From NCBI GenBank assembly GCA_035604685.1, contig DATNIB010000028.1, forward strand, positions 1 to 9,739: a stretch of 9,739 nt of DNA. The letters are read 5' to 3'. Of the stretch, positions 6,763 to 9,739 are shown one piece after another. A program made the position numbers and the translations under genes. The stretch comes from DATNIB01 sp035604685 (GTDB lineage Bacteria > Actinomycetota > Acidimicrobiia > Acidimicrobiales > RAAP-2). Within the stretch, counting starts at the first letter, position 1; the number at the start of each line of letters is the position of its first letter. A model generated the notes under the pieces. The model was given only the letters and a program-made list of their open reading frames with translations. It was not told the origin of the DNA and searched no databases.

Positions 6763-7818
6763 GTGCACAACGGGGCACCTGGACCGGGGTGGTGGATCGC
6801 CTCGGACGGCCGCTGGTACCCGCCCGAGACGCACCCGACCGCCGCGCCGAAGCCGTCGGCCGCGTCGCGTCACCCCGCCGGGGGCGACGAGGCTCACGAG
6901 TGGGCCCCGTTGCTCCCGCTCTCGGCCGTGGTGCCGCACGTGGGCGGGGTCGTGGTCGTCTCGGGACCACTGATCCAGCAGGCCGGCGCCCCGGAGGGGT
7001 GGCCGGTCCCGGCTCCGCAGCAGGCCTTCGCGCCGTCACCCTCCCCGGCGCCGCAGCCGGCCTTCGCGCCGTCACCTTCCCCGGCACCTTCTCCGGCGCC
7101 GCGACTGTTCGCCGCACCACCTCCGCTGCCACCGCTGCCGGCGTTCGGTGCACCACCGGTCGCGGCGCCGGCCAACAACGGCCGGCCCATCGGCTGGGGC
7201 GCGCTGCCGACCCAGGCCCAGGTGCTGGCCGCCCGCTCGCGCGCTCCCGGCCCACCACCGGGGACCTTCAACGCCTACGGGTGGCCGCCGGTCGACGCGG
7301 CTGTGCGCCGGCCACGCCTGGCGCCCTGGTGGAAGCGCCTCTTGGCGATCCTGCTCGACGGCCTGATCGTCTACATCCCGACCCAGATCGTCGAACGCGT
7401 CGCGATCTCGACCGGGCACATCTACACCCTGCTGGCGTTCTTCAACCCCTTCGCGTCACTGGGCCAGCTCATCGAGGCCGTCCTCATCATCTGGGGCCCC
7501 GCGCTCCTCTACTACGGGTGTCTCAACGGATCGGCCAGCGGCCAGACGGTCGGCAAACGGGCGCTCGGCATCTCCGTGCGGAGTGCGAGGACCGGGGGCC
7601 CGATCGGCGTGCTCCGCGGCGTCGCCCGGGAGGCGGTGGTGGTCGGGCTCGGGCTCATCCCGATCGTCCTCGGCGTGCGCCTGGGCCTGTTCCTGGGCGA
7701 CCTCGAGGGGGTGCTCGTCCTCCCGGCCCTCCTCAACTACCTCTGGCCGCTGTGGGACGCGCGGCACCAGGCCTGGCACGACAAGGCCGTCGGGTCGGTG
7801 GTGGTCGAAACGGCCTAG
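6763..7818 (+). CDS. RDD-family membrane protein with Trp/Tyr N-terminal module and Pro-rich linker
   Basis: A predicted integral membrane protein of 351 aa; RDD proteins (PF06271) have no single agreed role, though ion transport and stress functions are reported for some. Residues 6-25 form a Trp/Tyr-rich module (PGPGWWIASDGRWYPPETHP). Residues 26-185 are a low-complexity Pro/Ala linker, including two 12-residue repeats and an odd hydrophobic patch at 54-70. The RDD domain is 186-351: LAPWWKRLLAILLDG with Arg192 and Asp199, helices near 191-209, 236-254 and 287-312, the conserved GQTVGKRALGI at 260-270, and the closing WHDKAVGSVVV at 338-348. The GTG at 6763 is chosen because GGGGAGG stands 5 nt before it and the module begins at once, as in the paralogue downstream; the frame is open further upstream but overlaps the terminator hairpin. 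No signal peptide is visible, so the linker is probably cytoplasmic. Confidence 0.85.
   Translation: MHNGAPGPGWWIASDGRWYPPETHPTAAPKPSAASRHPAGGDEAHEWAPLLPLSAVVPHVGGVVVVSGPLIQQAGAPEGWPVPAPQQAFAPSPSPAPQPAFAPSPSPAPSPAPRLFAAPPPLPPLPAFGAPPVAAPANNGRPIGWGALPTQAQVLAARSRAPGPPPGTFNAYGWPPVDAAVRRPRLAPWWKRLLAILLDGLIVYIPTQIVERVAISTGHIYTLLAFFNPFASLGQLIEAVLIIWGPALLYYGCLNGSASGQTVGKRALGISVRSARTGGPIGVLRGVAREAVVVGLGLIPIVLGVRLGLFLGDLEGVLVLPALLNYLWPLWDARHQAWHDKAVGSVVVETA
6779..6849 (+). repeat. Duplicated 71-bp N-terminal module, copy 1
   Basis: This stretch matches 7928-7998 at 67 of 71 positions by direct comparison, including a run of 31 identical bases followed, after one mismatch, by 20 more. It encodes the Trp/Tyr module of the first RDD protein. 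Similarity drops sharply after it. Confidence 0.9.
7024..7095 (+). repeat. Two 36-bp in-frame tandem repeats in the linker of the first RDD protein
   Basis: Units 7024-7059 and 7060-7095 match at 30 of 36 bases and encode AFAPSPSPAPQP and AFAPSPSPAPSP. They form part of the Pro-rich spacer between the N-terminal module and the membrane domain. Slippage here would change linker length in 12-residue steps without breaking the frame. Confidence 0.85.
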
Positions 7819-7826
7819 CGCCGGAG

Positions 7827-7843
7827 CCCGGCATCACGCCGGG
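7827..7843 (+). terminator. Possible hairpin between the two RDD genes
   Basis: A perfect 6-bp inverted repeat (CCCGGC / GCCGGG) with a 5-nt loop begins 8 nt after the stop of the first RDD gene. It has no U-run. It could end or attenuate that transcript, which would fit the separate candidate promoter just downstream at 7861. Confidence 0.35.
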
Positions 7844-7860
7844 ACGCGGGCCGCCACCCC

Positions 7861-7866
7861 TACAGT
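7861..7866 (+). promoter_or_regulatory. Candidate -10 box before second RDD gene
   Basis: TACAGT, within the same octamer TACAGTCG found before the first RDD gene, lies 45 nt before the ATG at 7912 and follows a hairpin. No convincing -35 was found. The pairing with the upstream copy is the main support. Confidence 0.35.
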
Positions 7867-7911
7867 CGCCACGAGGCAGCGGGTGGCCGACGGCGAGGAG
7901 GGTTACCGGCC

Positions 7912-8658
7912 ATGAGCGACGTTCCCCCTGGACCGGGGTGGTGGATCGCCTCGGACGGACGCTGGTACCCGCCCGAGACCCATCCGTCCGCCGCGCCGTC
8001 TCCGTGGGTCGTCCCGCAACCGGCGTCCGGCGGAGCCGCCCCCGGCTGGGGCGTTCCCCCGCCGCAGTGGGGTGCACCACCCCCGCAGTGGGACCACGCA
8101 CTACCCGGCTACGGCCCGCCGCCGGGTGCCTATGCGCGAGGCGCCTACGGAATGGCGCCGGTGTACCTCGATCCGCTGCTCGGCCTGCCGCTGGCGCCGT
8201 GGTGGAAACGGCTGTGCGCGATCCTCATCGACTCGGCCATCTTCGGCGTCGGCGCCGTCATCGTCTTCTTGGTGGTGCTCGCCCCGACGGTGAAGAACAC
8301 CGTGATCACCCAGACCCCGGGGTCCCCGCCGACGATCCCCGCGTCGTTCTGGCGCGCCTACATCATTCTCTGGGTCGTCATCCTCCTCGGCCAGGTCGCC
8401 TACTACGGGGCCCTGAACGGCTCGCGCCGCGGCCAGACGGTCGGGAAGATGGCGCTCAAGATCGCGGTACGCGACGCGCGGACGGGCGGGCCGATCGGCT
8501 TCTGGCGGGGTGTCGGACGCAACGCCATCACCATCCTGTTCGACATCCCGTTCGGCATCCCGCTCCTCCTCGACTACCTCTCGCCCCTCTGGGACAAGCG
8601 GCGCCAGGCCTGGCACGACCACGTGGCCCACTCGGTGGTGGTCGAGGTCCCGGGCTGA
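7912..8658 (+). CDS. RDD-family membrane protein with Trp/Tyr N-terminal module (tandem paralogue)
   Basis: Second RDD membrane protein, 248 aa, with the same plan as its upstream neighbour. The N-terminal module PGPGWWIASDGRWYPPETHP is at 6-25. A shorter linker (26-93), rich in Pro, Gly, Trp and Tyr, has PPPQWG/APPPQWD repeats near 49-61. The RDD domain starts at LAPWWKRLCAILIDS (94-108; Arg100 and Asp107), with helices near 102-123, 148-166 and 203-221, a loop carrying GQTVGKMALKIAVRDARTGGPIG at 174-196 (written across the family's GQT-GKR block), and WHDHVAHSVVVE at 234-245. The domain's usual Lys after WHD is His here, and GKR is GKM, so this copy has drifted from consensus more than the first. 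The ATG has GAGGAGG about 10 nt upstream. It is 93 bp after the first RDD gene and converges on the DinB-like gene. It may pair with the first as a hetero-oligomer; this is inference only. Confidence 0.87.
   Translation: MSDVPPGPGWWIASDGRWYPPETHPSAAPSPWVVPQPASGGAAPGWGVPPPQWGAPPPQWDHALPGYGPPPGAYARGAYGMAPVYLDPLLGLPLAPWWKRLCAILIDSAIFGVGAVIVFLVVLAPTVKNTVITQTPGSPPTIPASFWRAYIILWVVILLGQVAYYGALNGSRRGQTVGKMALKIAVRDARTGGPIGFWRGVGRNAITILFDIPFGIPLLLDYLSPLWDKRRQAWHDHVAHSVVVEVPG
7928..7998 (+). repeat. Duplicated 71-bp N-terminal module, copy 2
   Basis: Second copy of the module at 6779-6849, 1149 bp downstream, with four mismatches. It encodes the same residues except for one Thr-to-Ser change in the compared stretch. 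It starts at codon 6 of the second RDD gene. Confidence 0.9.
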
Positions 8659-8683
8659 ATCGCCGCGGAAGACTCCGGCCCCC

Positions 8684-9199
8684 CTAGCCCGCGACGAGGT
8701 CCAGCACCCGCCGCACGTCTCCCAGGTGGTGGATGGCCTCGTGCAGGGTGTGGCGCCCGACCCACCCCACGTCGCGCTCTTTGGGCTCCGGGTAGTTGTA
8801 GAGGCAGGGACGGGCCAGCTCGGCCGAATCAAGCCGCCCGAGCAGCCGGGCGAAGAGCTCCGCCGCCATGACCAGCTCCGCCGCCACCGTGCCGGGCTCG
8901 TCCTCGTTGTAGCGGGCGAGGACCGCCCGCTGGTCGCGGCAGATCGGCACGAAGGACGGCGTGTCGACCACCAGCGCCAGCAGCACCCGGTCGCGCTGGG
9001 CCAGGCAGATGTCGCGCAGGTGGCCGGCGTACTCGAGCGCCGACCACACGTCGGGCGCCGGTCGGATCCGGAGGACGGGCGCCAGCTCCTCGCGCCGCAG
9101 GAGGTCGGCGACGGTGGCGCACGCCGTCCGCAACGCCGCCGGCACCGCCGAGTTCTCCACCGCGTCGTAGACGAAGCCGCACTCGTCCGCCGCCTCCAT
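8684..9199 (-). CDS. DinB-superfamily protein (putative metal-dependent enzyme)
   Basis: A predicted soluble four-helix-bundle protein, 171 aa, of the DinB/YfiT-like group. Family members bind a divalent metal through three His residues, and many use low-molecular-weight thiols such as bacillithiol or mycothiol as cofactor. The likely triad is His60 in VWSALEYAGHLRD plus His153 and His157 in TLHEAIHHLGD, the i/i+4 spacing expected in the last helix. The N-terminal ECGFVYD stretch is a recurrent opening in actinobacterial members. The ATG at 9199 is 11 nt after the stop of the GNAT gene, so the two are probably co-transcribed; no clear ribosome site is present, which suggests coupled translation. 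The reaction is unknown. Mycothiol-dependent detoxification would fit an actinobacterium, but nothing specific in the window supports it. Confidence 0.82.
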   Translation of the reverse strand: MEAADECGFVYDAVENSAVPAALRTACATVADLLRREELAPVLRIRPAPDVWSALEYAGHLRDICLAQRDRVLLALVVDTPSFVPICRDQRAVLARYNEDEPGTVAAELVMAAELFARLLGRLDSAELARPCLYNYPEPKERDVGWVGRHTLHEAIHHLGDVRRVLDLVAG

Positions 9200-9210
9200 C
9201 GGGGCGGCGC

Positions 9211-9738
9211 TCAGCGCGTCGCCTCCTCGCGCTCGGGCGTCGCCGACGGCGGGACGACCCCGGGCGCGACGGCCCGCTCGTAGCGGCTGACGCGGAGCAC
9301 GGGACGCGAGGCGGCACCCTTCGGCACGTCGATGTCCCGGTCGCCCCGGTGCACGAAGCCAGACGCCTCATACCAGGCGCGCAGCCGCGCGTTCTCGTGC
9401 AGCGTGTCGAGCCGGAGCAGCGGGCGGCCCCGGCGCAGCCCGATCTGGCCGGCCCAGGAGAGGAGCTCGAGGCCGAGCCCGCGGCCGCGCTGGTCGGGAC
9501 CGACCGCCAGCCGGTGCACGTAGCTCGCGCGGCCGTCGTCCTTGCCCCACACCGGCGGGTCGGCGTAGGTGTGCGTCAGCGTGGCCACCAGCGAGCCGGC
9601 GAGATGGCCGACGTAGAGCTCGTCGCGTTCGACGCTCCCCACCAAGAGCTCGGTCGAGAACCGGTCCGGCCACATGTCGATGCCGCGCGACTGGGCGAAA
9701 CGGGCGCCCGCCCCCAGGAGCTCGAGCAGCGGCTCGAC
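9211..9738 (-). CDS. GNAT-family N-acetyltransferase (5' end outside window)
   Basis: Transfers an acetyl group from acetyl-CoA to an unknown amine. Visible C-terminal part: the acetyl-CoA-binding motif A, YVHRLAVGPDQRGRGLGLEL (R/Q-x-x-G-x-G), followed by motif B, LDTLHENARLRAWYEASGF. The final ~25 residues (from about RYERAV) are a Pro/Glu-rich tail. An ATG at 9675 is in frame but is not the true start: the frame stays open to the window edge, and the upstream residues (VEPLLELLGAGARFAQSRGID, given here as the 21 codons before it) form the amphipathic first helix typical of GNATs, leading into the WPDRF motif. The gene therefore starts beyond 9739. It is followed 11 nt later by the DinB-like gene, which is likely its operon partner. 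Confidence 0.88.
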   Translation of the reverse strand, partial: VEPLLELLGAGARFAQSRGIDMWPDRFSTELLVGSVERDELYVGHLAGSLVATLTHTYADPPVWGKDDGRASYVHRLAVGPDQRGRGLGLELLSWAGQIGLRRGRPLLRLDTLHENARLRAWYEASGFVHRGDRDIDVPKGAASRPVLRVSRYERAVAPGVVPPSATPEREEATR

Positions 9739-9739
9739 A

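Noticed and set aside
7024..7095. CRISPR-like repeat array
   Set aside because: Only two contiguous 36-bp units without spacers, in frame within a Pro-rich linker; a coding tandem repeat.
6039..8687. An 882-codon open frame on the + strand running through the hydrolase and both RDD genes
   Set aside because: It is an Arg/Pro/Gly-rich translation of an alternate frame, without domains, crossing three well-supported genes and two terminator-like hairpins. Long stop-free frames are expected at this GC content.

Overview
The window is chromosomal DNA of very high GC content, with mostly G/C third codon positions, GTG and TTG starts, and several short gaps or overlaps between genes. Together these point to an actinobacterium. 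Two proteins carry an N-terminal tryptophan/tyrosine module (GWWIASDGRWYPPE) of a kind I associate with Acidimicrobiia. That lineage call is an inference, not something the window proves. No rRNA, tRNA, CRISPR array, transposase or integrase gene was seen.

Left part (1-2235, + strand): the distal end of a sulfate/thiosulfate ABC importer operon. It holds the 3' end of cysT, complete cysW and complete cysA. The stop of cysT overlaps the start of cysW (ATGA), and cysW runs 64 nt into cysA. The periplasmic-type binding protein (CysP/Sbp) is expected upstream, outside the window.

Middle (2258-5470, - strand): three genes, read right to left. They are a zinc-independent MDR quinone oxidoreductase with a TTG start, a cyclase/kynurenine-formamidase-like metal hydrolase 11 nt after it, and, after a 169-bp gap, a family III (CaiB/BaiF) CoA-transferase. 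The first two are almost certainly one transcript. They have visibly lower GC than the flanks and together look like a small catabolic cassette with an unknown substrate. The cassette converges on cysA.

Right-centre (5749-8658, + strand): an alpha/beta hydrolase with an intact catalytic triad is followed by a 15-bp stem hairpin that probably ends its transcript. Then come two tandem paralogous RDD-family membrane proteins. Each is built as a short Trp/Tyr N-terminal module, a Pro-rich linker and an RDD membrane domain. Their first ~24 codons are nearly identical in DNA, while the rest has diverged.

Right end (8684-9739, - strand): a GNAT acetyltransferase whose 5' end lies beyond the window, followed 11 nt later by a DinB-superfamily protein with an apparent three-His metal site.

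Most of the window is recognisable accessory metabolism. The least explained part is the RDD pair with its shared N-terminal module. No clear new defence or mobile system was found.
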